Below, one piece after another: positions 24,588 to 35,760 of a stretch of 64,000 nucleotides of DNA. The stretch comes from Hymenopellis radicata (Eukaryota > Basidiomycota > Agaricomycetes > Agaricales > Physalacriaceae). The notes beneath the pieces were generated by a model. It did not search any database, had not been told where the DNA came from, and saw nothing but the letters and a program-made list of their open reading frames with translations. The translations under genes were made by a program, and so were the position numbers. Each line of letters starts with the position of its first letter. The first letter of the stretch is position 1. The stretch spans positions 62,001-126,000 of the forward strand of contig JADNRX010000010.1 of the NCBI GenBank assembly GCA_015501595.1. The letters are read 5' to 3'.

Positions 24588-26992
24588 CTAATTCCCCACA
24601 CTCATCTCCAACAAACCCTCAACACTCCTCCCAACATCGCCCTCATTCGCATCAAGCACCATCTCCACAATCTCCCTATCCATACCCGGGAATATCTGCA
24701 ACAGCGTCTCCAGCGCCGCCGCAGTTTCCTCTGGAGTCAGAGTCGACGTCGGAGCAGGCATCGTAGGCGTTGGCGGATGCGATAACGGCATAGTAAGAGG
24801 CGGCTGCGACGCCGACCTCGCCCTCCCTTGCTCAGCCTGCCCGCAAACTGAGCTAGATACATCTCCCCAAGCTCTCTCTCCCGATCCCGAACCCGCTCAG
24901 GCCGAGACGGCGTCTCCTCATACCCGAACCCAGAATTCCGCACGCTCCCGCTCGCAGACGAGAACGACGGACTCGGCGACACGCGTCGTACACGCGGCTT
25001 GTACGGCGTCTCGTACACCGGCACGCCTGCACCACCATTCGCGGGGGTCTGCAGCGCCTGCGTCGTCTGCCCTGCATATGAATTTGGCCGCGGCTGGCCA
25101 ACCTGCGCATTCTCCCGCAAGCCAGGACGCGTGCTCTGGTTGACCTGCGGCGAAGGCGGTGCGCGCTCAAACGCGCCATCAACGCCATCTACCACCTCGC
25201 TCAACATCCGTCCTATCGCACTACCCGTCTTTTGTAGAAGGCGCTCCACAGCGGGGAGGCTTAACGCGTCAGGCGTGAATGGACGAGAGAGCGGGTTCGG
25301 TGTTGACGAGCGGATGGGTGTTGATGGGCCGGACAGTGCTGCTCCTGGTGTATGGCCTGAGATAAACGGACTGCCCTCTCCGTTAGCTTCCATCTCCTTT
25401 ATCGCTTCCTCAACCTTCTTCTCAAACTCTTCCTTTTCTACATTAAGGCCACCTGCATCGAGGCCTTCTACCCACGCTACAGCAGACTCGAGAGAAGAAA
25501 GATAGTACGCGCCTTCCCCAGAAGAGACTTTGGATGGAGCACGGAATCGCGATATGAAGAGAAGGTTGGATATTAAATTTGGGGGATTCGATTTGATGAG
25601 AACGTAGATGAGAAGCGGGAGAAACTCGTCCGCGGAAGATGATGTTGATTCCATATGCCGTATTAGTCCAAAAATCACCTTGCAACAGTTCAGTATACAG
25701 ATCAACTTGTCGCGTGGCGCCTTGTACGAGTTGATCTTGAGGAGCTCTATGACGCGTCAAAAATAAAAATTAGCAAAACAGATTGAATCACTAACCCTGT
25801 TGTGCAAACGCCAGGAAGCCTTCCGCATTCTCGCCCAGATGTAGATCCAAATGGCGCGGTTCAATCCAGCCAAACAGTTTGATCCTCTGTTCTAACACGC
25901 GATCTCTCTCCAAGTCGTCGGTCGTCACAGCACCCCTTCTCATCGCTGGGGTGAACGTGTAGACATACACCTGGTTCATGACCAGCTTCTCCATGCCTTC
26001 CATCGCGTTATCAAACTCTGCTTCGGTCCGCCACACGTCCGCCTCGCGCATCTGCTTCGAGATAAAGTCCATAAAGTCATGGATAATCTTTATCTGGTCT
26101 GATACCGTGAAAGTACGTTTGGAAAAATTGGTGAGGAAGGATTTGAGATATTTGGCTACGGGTTCAGCGGGACGTGATTTCATTTGGTCAAGGAATTGTT
26201 GAAAATCAAAGGGGGGCGGTGCGGGGGTGTAGGGTCTGTTGTAGTTGGTGTAGACTGAGTGGGTGGTGGTGGCTGAGGCGGCGAATCTTGCTGTGTAGCG
26301 AAACCACTTAGCGTACGAGGACTCGGGACCGCTGCGGCCGCGTCGACGCTCATAAGCTTTCTGTGTTTCGGTATACTGAAAGAGCGCGCTAAAGCGGCCA
26401 AAGAAGAAAACGAGGGTGATGTAGAGGTAGACGGTTCCGGGGATGTCGCGCGCTCCTCGTCCTTTGATGGTACAGGCGGCGGAGGCTTACCCTCTGCATC
26501 CTTCCAGACATCCTCTCCTTGATCCATACCGACAGGATCAAACTCTGCCAAAATCTCCTTTGACACCCGTTTTGGTTGTATGTCCCATTGCCCTGTCTCT
26601 GCGTGCGCCACGATCTCCTCTGATATGCGCTTCGCCTTTCGGACCTGTTCCTCAGCATCGACCTCATCATTCTTCACGCTTTCCTCAACCTCGAGGCCGT
26701 GTATTTCCTTGCCAAGTAGACTTGGATCTGGTGTCTTTAACCTGTGTATGGGACCACTTATTGGGTCATCCCATGGGTTGGCTGGTTCTTCCGTATCGTC
26801 CAAGGTAGTAGAGGTAAAATGAGGTGCAGATGAAGACGTGGATGGAGTGTCGACAGAATTCAATGCCGACGAAGAGGGAGACGTAGTGGCGGCCTCAGTA
26901 GATATTGATGTTGAAGGTACTGGCTGGGAGTCAGGATGTATCGACAGCCCCGCCATATGGCCGTCCAAGCCGCTAGCCGTTGCGGTCGACAT
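24588..26992 (-). CDS. VPS9: VPS9-CUE Rab5-type guanine nucleotide exchange factor
   Basis: Activates Rab5/Vps21 GTPases on endosomes. The first 200 residues are serine/proline-rich and disordered. An intron (gtttcgctac...cactcag, about 26300-26250) joins RTLS to VYTNYNRPYTPAPPPFDF; without it the frame stops. The VPS9 catalytic domain follows: LFGWIEPRHLDL, then ELLKINSYKAPRDKLICIL, CCKVIF and SADEFLPLLIYVLIKSNPP, with the conserved D and Y of the family. A disordered linker leads to a C-terminal CUE ubiquitin-binding domain with the IFPGM motif and a final LL. Between QFAG and QAEQGRARS one base is missing near 24838-24842. With that base restored, the protein is full length, like yeast Vps9. 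The start at 26992 is preferred over an in-frame ATG at 27055. Confidence 0.88.
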
Positions 26993-27237
26993 TGTGTGCC
27001 GGACGTTTCCTAGTCGTTGATGGCAGAAAGCTAACGGAGGAGTCCCAAAACTCAACGCGCAGCCGCTGGTGAACGTACACCACAGACGTTTATGTAACCG
27101 GAACAGGGGCTAAGCCTTTCTGGGAACGCCTGCGCTGCTGCACTTGAAGCCTCAGGCTGGCCAGTGGCCTCCCTCCAGGGTAAAATTCGAAAACATGGCG
27201 CTCTTTCAATCTGCTTTCAATTATTGAAGGAAAAGGT

Positions 27238-27246
27238 AAAAAAAAA
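27238..27246 (-). terminator. RNA polymerase III terminator of tRNA-iMet
   Basis: A run of nine T on the minus strand lies about 20 bases downstream of the tRNA 3' end, the usual Pol III stop. Confidence 0.85.
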
Positions 27247-27265
27247 TTGTGGCCAACGAGTCAAG

Positions 27266-27337
27266 TAGCAGCAACTTGTTTCGATCAAGTGACCTCGGGG
27301 TTATGGGCCCCGCGCGCTACCACTGCGCCATGCTGCT
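27266..27337 (-). tRNA. Initiator tRNA-Met (CAT)
   Basis: A 72-base cloverleaf without an intron. The acceptor stem AGCAGCA/TGCTGCT pairs perfectly, with discriminator A. The anticodon arm is CGGGG-CCCATAA-CCCCG, giving anticodon CAT. Three features identify the eukaryotic initiator rather than the elongator: an A1:U72 end pair, three consecutive G:C pairs in the anticodon stem, and a T-loop reading ATCGAAA instead of TTCGA. CCA is not encoded, as expected for eukaryotes. Confidence 0.96.
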
Positions 27338-28902
27338 TGCAGGGCTCGTTCAGTGTCACTCGTTCTGCACTTCTTGTTTTTGCTAACTACATAGCGTCCT
27401 GTCTGTCGACAACCTCCACCATCCTCGACTTCTCCTCATATGCTGCAAGCCAAATCAACCTTTCAGGACCAATCCGGCTTCGACTGTGATGATTATTCTG
27501 AATGGGACACTATGCCCTCGGATGGCCGACTCAGAATGCGGCTGGACTTGGCTGGACGTGGTAAATACTGGGAACAACAATGCGAATGTGACCGCATCTG
27601 CTATCGGCGCAACGGGCGAACTTATCGTCGTCTCCTTCACCTTCACCTCTCTGACGAAGATATATGCCTCTACGTACGGGCACGCGACCAGGATCCGCGA
27701 GTTCCGTGCGCTCACGTGCATTGCAGCAACAGCTCGAGAGAGATTTCCACGAATTATGCTTGTGGGACTATGCGACGAAGAATCAAGATGAGAGCGTATT
27801 GGGCGGAACGTGTTAAAGAGGAGATGATGGCGACGGGTCCGTGTGCACGAGTCTGTGTTTTCAGCTTGCATGTATACTGATGCTTCATGTTTTAAAGTTG
27901 CCCGCGAAAGATGGTGATATCAGACAAGGTACCATGCTGTAATGTCAAATTGAGAACGTTTGCTCGAAAGTGATTCCTACAGCCTCAATCTCAACAAACA
28001 GCTTTACCTTGGTGTATCCAACTCCTTCTATCATCGACAAGATTCCCTTGCTTCCAACATGTTCAGACCTAGAACCGAGCGCCAGGATATCCGTAGAATT
28101 CACTTCCTCATCCTCGCATTGTTTGCTACAGCCTATTCAACTTGGTGAGCAGTAGAGAAGCTCGAACAACTGAACGCTATTGATTGGCAGTGTCTATTTG
28201 TTTCTATTGGGCTGTTCTTACCGGGCTGTTATACGCAGCCCCGACCTCCTCTATCAATAACCATAACCCAACCTAGCGGTGTTCCTCAATCCGCTTTCAT
28301 CAAACCACTGCCAGCCATAGATTCGAGAATGTTATTGTCGGCGTCTCAATGCCCGCCACATATCATTATGATATCAAAATTGATAGTAGCAATCAACCTT
28401 TGTCTTACTCGTTCTGGGGATACTGCATATACTACTCTAGATCTTGCTGTGCTCGCCACCATCTGATGCACTGCCTCCGGTCCCGCGACAATCGTGCGAA
28501 GAGGCTTCTGACTTTCTACTCATCGATACGAACGGCGGCACAGACGGTCTGTCCTGCGAAGAGGTGCACATACTTTTTCGTACCGCATGCTACAGTATAC
28601 AACGACTTCCACGCGTCGAACCGTCGGCGGCTGGGGCACAGGAATGCACACGACGAAAGGCTATCTTTAAACAGTATCAAACAGCACGAGCTGTGATTTC
28701 GACACGGTAGATCAGTATCTTGCTATTCGAGGGATGATCCTTGGTATCTCCACAATCGCAGCTGTGACCAACTCGCACCTTTCATAGATATCATGATCTA
28801 CCGGCACTTCCTTCGGTCCATCGCAAAGGTCAAAAGGAAACTGGCCTGTATTCATAAATTTCAGCACCCCCGCATCTCGTTCGTTTTCCTTCAGTGACTC
28901 TA
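27338..28902. other. Intergenic, no confident gene
   Basis: Several plus-strand frames of 60-146 codons (27440-27880, 28349-28696, 28444-28710) overlap here. None shows a recognisable family or a consistent splice pattern. A possible exon pair around 28060-28480, joined by a gtgagc...ggcag intron, stays open for about 90 codons but its product is not recognised. Confidence 0.4.
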
Positions 28903-30291
28903 ATGTCCTCCGTCGCGCAAGAACTAGGCCTCTCCGAGAGCGAAGCACGTCAGGCCATGGGAGACTACCTTAACTATCACGTTATCGTAATCTTCACGTA
29001 TGGACTGTATACTATGCTCTTTGCCGGGACTCTGAAGCAGATAGGTATGTTCTATTCCTCAATCGTTGCAGTGCTCGTATACGTATACTAATCGACCTTT
29101 TCTATTAGTTTCGCGCGGCGAATGGCCTCGTCAGCGTACTATCCTGGCCATCCTCATCAGTCTGATCTGGTCAGTAGCGACCGTGTATACAGGACTGTAC
29201 TGGCAAGGACTGTACACCACCTACGTCACCCATGGTCAGTCTGAGGACTCGATTCTGGGCTATTTGTTCGAAGACGGCCCCGAGAACTTCTCAAGGAAGA
29301 GGCTTGCGATCAATGTTACCGCATATACAGCCATTGCGGTGAACGCCATGATTGCTGAGGTCATAAATGTGCGCACTTCTCATCGACGTCTCCCTCCCTT
29401 ACTGACCGGACAATACTAGATTTGGCGTTGTTGGGAGCTTTATAATCGTAACTGGTTTGTCGCCACTGTCCCGCTGCTTGGCGTCATCTGCGGACTTAGT
29501 GAGTCGACGTGATCGTTTTCGTCTTTGCCCGCTGATGCCAATCATACTAGTTGCCCATGCTCTTATGATGGCCGCAACGTTCCCGTCCGGGGAGATAACA
29601 GCCCAATGGTTCGCGATAAACTGGACCATCATTTATTACTCCGTGACCGCAGCGGTCAACGTTCTCACCACGTCTCTCATCATCCTTCGCATCCTTACCA
29701 TCGGCGGACTCAAAAGTGCCCGAACGTATCGCGGCCTCATCGAAATTCTGATCGAGTCTGCACTCTTATACTCCGTTGTCTACATCATCTATCTTGCCTT
29801 GTATGTGAGGGACTTTTATACCCCTTCTCTCGCCACTGCAAACTGGTATGCCGGTTCCTTCTTGAATACAGTAACGGTAAGGGTCTGCTTCTGTCAGTAA
29901 ATTTCATAGCGCACTCACACAAGGATAGGCAGCTGCACCGACGATGATCATCGGGCGTGTTATGGCTGGAGAGGCGCGTCCCAACGACTCGTGGACGCGT
30001 TCTTCTCTTCCTCGCATGCAGACGGGCATGCGAAGTCTTGCCGAGAGCCTTCGTTTCACCAGTTTTCGTCCTGCGCGCACGCAAAACACCACGACGACCG
30101 CTGACTTGCCGAGCCATGGACTGGCCAGCGAGTTCAAGGAAACTGCGTCGACTCTGAGCGCAGGCCACGGCCAGAGGTCTATGCATATGAACGAAGTTTG
30201 GGCGGATACTCGTGGAGTCGAGAACTACGAGGTAACTGGGCTAGGAACTGAGGTCGATGTGGAGAAAGCTGGAGTTAGGCTGGACTCATGA
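28903..30291 (+). CDS. Seven-helix fungal membrane protein, copy 1
   Basis: A polytopic membrane protein typical of Agaricomycetes, of unknown function. The ATG at 28903 opens an extracellular N-terminus (MSSVAQELGLSESEA) and helix 1. Exons are joined at KQI|VSRGEW, EVIN|IWRCWELYNRNW, ICGL|IAHALMM and NTVT|AAAPTMIIGRVM. The W-R-C-W-x-V/L-Y motif after helix 3 and the IEILIESALLYSVVYIIYL helix are shared with the two copies at 31425-32700 and 33523-34790. The cytoplasmic tail of about 110 residues is serine/threonine-rich. The fold would suit a receptor, but no ligand or G-protein motif is seen. Confidence 0.85.
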
Positions 30292-30663
30292 GCTGTTCTG
30301 GAAGATTGTGCTAGTACTAATTTTTTGATCACTTTACATAGACTATGTTGTTGCTGTATTCCATTACGCGATGAGATGTGCATTGGCGCGCCCAAAATAC
30401 ACAACTCGCTTGATCGCACACCGCCAGGGTGACCGGTGACTTGTTGTAGCGGGATGAAAGCCGCCTCAAGGAAAGATTGAGAACACGAGATGTCGCAAAA
30501 GACATGAGACTGGGCCTGTCTACTACAAACGACGTGAGGGACCATTAGATAAATGAATGTGCGTCCGCCGTCTGAACAAACGGCCCATCAGGTGACCGCG
30601 TAGAGTCCGGTCACAGCCTTTGTTCCTTGTTCAACACCTTCATCATCTCTCAATATCTTGAAT
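30292..30663. other. Short intergenic gap, no gene seen
   Basis: Contains the 3' flank of membrane protein copy 1 and the presumed promoter of the small acidic protein gene. No coding frame is supported. Confidence 0.5.
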
Positions 30664-31170
30664 ATGACGCCAGAACACAAGCATCCAGACGCAGGCAGAC
30701 AGGGACCGCCTGGAGTGAAGGCAGAAGTCGAGATGCACGATCAAACCACGGCAGCTCACGGCCACTCCAAGGCAAAAAGGAAAATCGAGCAAAAGTCCGT
30801 GGTTGAAAAGGACACATCAGATTTCGACATCGATCTGGCCCTTGAAGAATATCACTGGGAAACAGCTTGGTTGGCTGTGGATGAGTGCGAACGAGGGACC
30901 AAGGCCTTGGAGAACATGCGCCTTTGGGCAGTAGACAAAGCGTCGTCTCAGAGGTACCAGGATTTTGCTGGTAGAGGAAGGGTATACCGAGTCTACGACC
31001 TCGAGCCTTCCGACCAGGAGATGCGGCACTACGAGGAGGCAGCTAGGGAAATGGAAAGTGATGAAGAGTCCGATCATTGGCCGTGCCAGTGGTATGATCA
31101 TTACGACGGACCGGATGAGTTCGCTCCTGCTAAGGGAGAGGAGCCGTGGACGAGAGGAGTGTGCGCATGA
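30664..31170 (+). CDS. Small acidic hypothetical protein
   Basis: A single-exon frame of 168 residues from the ATG at 30664. The N-terminal 50 residues are polar and basic. The rest is acidic, with helix-prone stretches (LALEEYHWETAWLAVDECE) and a tryptophan/aspartate-rich tail (HWPCQWYDHYDGPDEF). No family is recognised. The balanced amino-acid use and clean ATG favour a real gene, but no conservation can be shown. Confidence 0.5.
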   Translation: MTPEHKHPDAGRQGPPGVKAEVEMHDQTTAAHGHSKAKRKIEQKSVVEKDTSDFDIDLALEEYHWETAWLAVDECERGTKALENMRLWAVDKASSQRYQDFAGRGRVYRVYDLEPSDQEMRHYEEAAREMESDEESDHWPCQWYDHYDGPDEFAPAKGEEPWTRGVCA

Positions 31171-31424
31171 TGATTTTACGTATACTCAATTGTATAGAGG
31201 ACGTTACGGTTTGCTGATTTATACACTTTGATAATCAGGGTCGTTGTGTTTTGTCTTGAACGTCTATCACTCAAACAAACCGCCACCATGGCAGTGTACC
31301 CGGACGAAGAGCCAGAATCCGACTCTGATGAATAAGTAGGGTGAGCGGTTTGACACGAAGACGACATAATATAGATATGGACATTTTGGAGACTCGTAGT
31401 ATTGTCCAAAATGTTACACCCTTT

Positions 31425-32700
31425 TTACGGACTGTCGCGGCCAGTGGGGGTGTACGGGTACGGGCCTTTAGTGGCACGTAACGCGTAGGATTCTCTGCCT
31501 TCACTACGCTCAACAGTCGCTGCGTGGAACTCGGACGTGGCGAACGTCTGAGCCGTCCATTCATCGTTTGATCGTGAGTTGCCAGACGCGACTCTTGCAA
31601 GAATAAGCGTAGGCGCGATACCCTGTAATAGTATACTCAGCCATATTCCAAGAGACAGAGAAGCGTATGCTCACAGTTACACTTGTCAATATGGCATATG
31701 AATAATACGCACCCCATCTGGCGCTGATGAAGTACAATATAACATGGATCACCAGCACCACTGCATATATCAACGCGCTCTCCACTACAATTTCAAGCAC
31801 GCCGCGGTACGACGTGAGGGAAATGTTGTTGGCGCGGCTCATGCTGACGATGCGGGCAATAATCCCAATCGTGCAGTACAGTGTCGTGACCAAGGACAAG
31901 CAGAAGTAGACTAGACTGAAGACGCTTTCTGTAGCAACAGTGTCGTACGCCGCAACGATTTCCTCAAAAGAGGCGTAGGTCCCGATGGTAGTCAATAAGA
32001 GTGCTATAAAATGTGTAAGATGCGGTGAAAATCAGGGAAGGGTTCATTGAAGACTAACCGAGCTCGGCCACTGTAGTAAATGCTGGGAAAGCCACTATCT
32101 TCCAACTCCTCCCACAAACAATCCAGCACCTCCAAGTCTATCCAAATAGTTAGTCGTAAGCCTTAAGCCCTTGCAAACTGACCATGATAATATCCGCGAT
32201 GACTACGCTGAAGCCAAGCATCGCCTCAGAGAACAGCATACGCCATGATGAGACTCCGGGAGGAGATCTGCATAGGTATTCTGGGTCACCTCCGTGCGGG
32301 CCGTATGCGTCCAAGACGCTGTACCACCGCACGACGAACGCAGCTGTCGCGAGGGTGTACATGAGTGTCGCGGCTAGAGCCATGACATATCGTGAATTGG
32401 AGTGCTGTATGGCGCGTCGGTGGGCAGAAAAGACATTCGCGTCTGCAGTATGGAACCAATCAGAGAATGAATCTCCAAGTTTAAACGCTGCACGTACGTT
32501 TTACGCTGACGAGGTTCTGCAGGATGGCACGGATGAGTATAACCGTGTAGATACCTTTTTGATCATGAGCTTCGCATCAGCAAGTCCCCAAGAAGAAACT
32601 GTCAATTTCACGCACCTTGCATGAGAACCATGAACAGCGCGCTGTTGAGATATGTGTAACGTTCGCGCGAGCAGTCATTCAAAGAGTTCGTCGACGACAT
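31425..32700 (-). CDS. Seven-helix fungal membrane protein, copy 2 (duplicated)
   Basis: Starts at 32700 (MSSTNSLNDCSRERYTYL) and ends at 31425. Introns match those of copy 3. Recognisable parts are a helix after LMQG, VMALAATLMYTLATAAFVVRW, the W-R-C-W-I-V-C-G-R block after helix 3, VSMSRANNISLTSYRGVLEI, and a final exon GIAPTLILARVASGN after a tattacag acceptor. An unspliced reading of the last junction would give a false tail. With the acceptor used, the protein ends YTPTGRDSP, the same as copy 3. Function unknown; paralogous to the gene at 28903-30291. Confidence 0.83.
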
Positions 32701-33103
32701 GATGGGGGAAGACAGGAGGAAAGGAGGAAGCTTAAACGGCAAGACATTCGGACACTGGTACGAATCTGATGGGAGCCCGGAGCTTCAGCCGATATGATTG
32801 ACTTGCTGCGCGAGACTGCTAGTAATTGTAGTTGCCCAGACTACGAGGAAGTGGAGGAAGGGAGGAAGAATGGCCCCACGGATCCTGTGCAGATGAAACG
32901 AGCTCGTGTTCCCGATGCATAAACAAGGTTGATCTTCCCGGAGTGCTATCCGAAATTAGCTTTGACAATACGACCATGGCGGCACATAGTGCAGAGGATA
33001 GGCGGGATGTTGCGAAGTGGCGGATTGAAGTACTGTGAGGTATTGATGAGGACATGATGGAGGCAGGGAGAGTATGTGTTTGAGGAGAAGCCTAAGCTTG
33101 GGA

Positions 33104-33137
33104 TGCCCTGGTGGTCTAGTAGTATCATTTCTTGTTA
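33104..33137 (+). pseudogene. tRNA-Pro 5' half (truncated)
   Basis: The sequence from CCTGGTGGTCTAGTAGTATC to TTGTTA matches the first 34 bases of the intact tRNA-Pro at 35213-35294. It stops at the anticodon. No T-arm or 3' acceptor strand follows. It marks the end of duplication copy A. Confidence 0.8.
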
Positions 33138-33489
33138 TCGTGGACACATGGCCGCTCACCAACCGCCGCAGGAACATTGGGCAGAGAACAGCAGAGAATG
33201 GCGAGAATCCATGAGCGAATCCAGCTAATGGAATGGCGCCGGCTTGATGAAGCCGAATTGCGGTCCGAAAACTTGATAGCTGCGATCGAACACGACGAGT
33301 ACGAAGAGGCGCGCCGATTCATTTCCGTGGATTCCGATAGTACAAACACTAGGCATCATCTGCCTGCAACGGCCGTTATGATCAGGATTACTACAGGCTG
33401 GGAGCGTGAAGGACGCGAACGGGAAGCTACGATAGGCTCGCTACAGCGCCATGTGCCTAGTCTCGAACTTGGTTATCTGAATGTTATTC
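33138..33489. other. Unique spacer between duplication copies
   Basis: This stretch has no counterpart beside copy B. A plus-strand frame (33132-33575) includes a glutamate/arginine-rich helix (RIHERIQLMEWRRLDEAELR) but starts inside the tRNA relic and runs into the neighbouring gene's exon. It may be a fragment of something inserted or captured; no gene is claimed. Confidence 0.4.
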
Positions 33490-35245
33490 GAAAACATAGT
33501 GTCCAAAAGTGTTACACCCTTTTTACGGACTGTCGCGACCAGTGGCGATGTACGGCAACGACTCCGAGCCTTTAGTGGTACATAACTGGTAGGATTCTCT
33601 GCCTTCCCTACGCTCAACAGTCGCTGGCTGGAACTCGGACGGGGCGAACGTCGGAGCCGTCCACTCATCGTTTGATCGTGAGTGGCCAGACGCGACTCTT
33701 GCAAGAATAAGCGTAGGCGCGATACCCTGTAATATATACTCAGCCATATTCCAAGAGACAAAGAAGGAAATGCTCACAGTTACACTTGTCAATATGGCAT
33801 ATGAATAGTACGCACCCCATCTGGCGCTGATGAAGTACAATATAACATGGATCACCAGCACCACTGCATATATCAACGCGCTCTCCACTACAATTTCGAG
33901 CACGCCGCGGTAGGACGTGAGGGAAATGTTGTTGGCGCGGCTCATGCTGACGATGCGCGAAATGATCCCAATTGTGCAGTACAGCGTCGTGATCAATGAC
34001 AAGCAGAAGTAACCTAGACTGAAGACACTTTCTGTCGCGAGAGTGTCGTACGCCGCAACGAGTGCCCCAAAAGAGGCGTAGGTCCCAATTGTAGTCAATA
34101 AGAGTGCTATGAGAAGTGTAAGACGCGGCGAAATCAGGGAGCGGTTCATCGAAGACTAACCGAACTCAGCCACTGTAGTAAATGCTGGGAAAGCCGCTAT
34201 CTTCCAACTCCTCCCACAAACAATCCAGCACCTCCAAGTCTATCCAAATAGTTAGTCGTAAGCCCTTTTCGGGTCAAGCTCTTGCAAACTGACCATTATA
34301 ATATCCGCGATGACTACATTGAAGCCAAGAATCGCCTCAGAGAACAGCCTACGCCACGATGAGACTCCTGGAGGAAATCTGCATAGGTATTGCGGGTCAC
34401 TTCCGTGCGGGCCATACGCGTCCAAGACGCCGTGCCACCGCACGACGAACGCAGCTGTCGCGAGGGTGTACATGAGTGTTGCGGCTAGAGCCATGACAAA
34501 TTTTGAATTGGAGTGCTGTATGGCGCGTCGGTGGGCAGAAAAGACATTCGCGTCTGTAGTATGGAGCCGATCAGAGAATGCATCTCCAGAGCGCTGCACG
34601 TACGTTTTACGCTGACGAGGTTCTGCAGGATGGCACGGATGAATATAACGGTGTAGACACCTTGAAAGCTTCGCATCAGCAAGTCCCCAAGAAGAAACTG
34701 TCAATTTCACGCACCCTGCATGAGAACCTTGAACAGCGCGCTGTTCAGATACGTGTAACGTTCCTGCGAGCAGTCATTCAAAGACGACATGGTGGGGGAA
34801 GACAGTGTATGATGGTCTATACGTTGTCTTAGACCACATTTTAATGTAACTGCATCCACCGCAAAACAGAAAAAAAAGAGGAAAAGGGGCTGTAGTAATT
34901 GTACTTAGTTGCCCAGGCTAGAACATTGCTAGAACACGAGGAAGTGGAGGTAGGGACTCGGAGGAAGAATGGCCTCAGGGATCCTGTGCAGTTGAACGAG
35001 CTCGTGTTCTCGATGAATCAAGTTGATTCTCCCTGGAGTGCTATCCAAAGTTGACTTTGACAATACGCGAGTGTGACCCGTGGCGCTGTACATAGTGCAG
35101 AGGATGGCGGGATGTTGTGATGTGGCAGAGTCTAGGTCAGGTCTAGATATCTCATTGATGGAGGCATTGGGGGTAGGTACTGGCAGGTGTTTGAGGAGGC
35201 AATCGACGGTATGGCCTGATGGTCTAGTAGTATGATTCCTTGTTA
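33490..35245. repeat. Segmental duplication, copy B
   Basis: Direct repeat of about 31385-33137, offset by roughly 2.1 kb. It holds membrane-protein copy 3 and ends within the intact tRNA-Pro gene. Copy B has an extra stretch near 34800-34910 that includes an A-rich run. Confidence 0.88.
33523..34790 (-). CDS. Seven-helix fungal membrane protein, copy 3 (duplicated)
   Basis: Near-identical partner of copy 2. The start at 34790 gives MSSLNDCSQERYTYLNSALF. Exons continue through GVYTVIFIRAILQNLVSVKR, MALAATLMYTLATAAF, the WRCWIVCGRSW block, LLTTIGTYASFGALVAAYD and VLEIVVESALIYAVVLVIHV. The last exon is GIAPTLILARVASGHSRSND, ending at 33523. Both copies keep open frames and splice sites, so both look functional. 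The C-terminal tail has diverged more than the helices, as expected for paralogues with relaxed cytoplasmic tails. Confidence 0.85.
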
Positions 35246-35294
35246 GGGCTCTGCCGTCTCGAGGAGGTCCCGGGTTCAATTCCCGGTCAGGCCC
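35213..35294 (+). tRNA. tRNA-Pro (AGG) with a 10-base intron
   Basis: The acceptor stem GGCCTGA/TCAGGCC pairs perfectly, with discriminator C. The T-arm is CCGGG-TTCAATT-CCCGG. The anticodon stem CCTTG/CGAGG flanks a 17-base loop that begins TTAGGG. Removing ten bases after position 37 leaves a normal seven-base loop with anticodon AGG. The intron is short but at the canonical site. A truncated copy lies at 33104-33137. Confidence 0.92.
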
Positions 35295-35298
35295 GTAG

Positions 35299-35304
35299 TT
35301 TTTT
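35299..35304 (+). terminator. RNA polymerase III terminator of tRNA-Pro
   Basis: Six T residues start five bases after the mature 3' end, the standard Pol III stop signal. Confidence 0.85.
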
Positions 35305-35390
35305 ACGTGATGGTGTGTGGCGCGCATTTTCTTCATTCTTTTTATCACCCATGCACTGGAAGTCTTCAGTCTTAAGTCGTTGGAACTTAG

Positions 35391-35760
35391 TTTTAATTAG
35401 GGTTGCGCAGTATATTCCCCCACCCGGTTACTAACATCGGCGGGATATTTTAGGGTGTTATTAACAGTTAATACCGCCACGTGATGGTATGTGGCGCATT
35501 TTCCCCTCACCCTTCCGTTTGCTTGTCACCCTCAAATGAATTCAGGCTTTCAAGCTCCAGTGCTCTCTACTCGACCGCTCATGCTACAATTGAGTATCAC
35601 GTGCTGATGATCGAAACCTACACCCGACACGATTCAATACCGTATTGATACGTTGTCACCTGATCCCGGGTGTTATTAACCCGGTTATTAACAGTTAATA
35701 ACCCAGTTAAATATCCAACGGCGCGATATTGAGGGTATCCTACGCAACCCTAGTTTTAAT
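35391..35760. mobile_element. MITE-like foldback element
   Basis: The left end (TTTTAATTAGGGTTGCG) is nearly the reverse complement of the right end (ending CGCAACCCTAGTTTTAAT). The inverted similarity continues inward, including GATATTT and TTATTAACAGTTAATA motifs at both ends, for about 100 bases. No transposase is encoded. The internal CACGTGATGGTATGTGGCGC also has a near copy just outside the left end (35305-35330). A non-autonomous DNA element is the simplest reading; target-site duplications could not be assigned. Confidence 0.5.

Larger units (their letters stand above)
31385..33137. repeat. Segmental duplication, copy A
   Basis: This block is repeated, in the same orientation, at about 33490-35245. 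It contains a membrane-protein gene, its upstream region and the first half of a tRNA-Pro gene. Similarity is high in coding exons and lower, with indels, in the upstream region. The right edge falls after TTGTTA of the tRNA anticodon loop. Confidence 0.88.

Noticed and set aside
24999..25505. 168-codon plus-strand frame
   Set aside because: Antisense to the VPS9 gene's disordered linker and catalytic region.
27440..27880. 146-codon plus frame and its antisense next to tRNA-iMet
   Set aside because: Both strands are equally open and no protein family, splice site or start context favours either.
33132..33575. 147-codon plus frame
   Set aside because: It begins inside the tRNA relic and ends inside the antisense of a membrane-protein exon, so it is unlikely to be a real gene.
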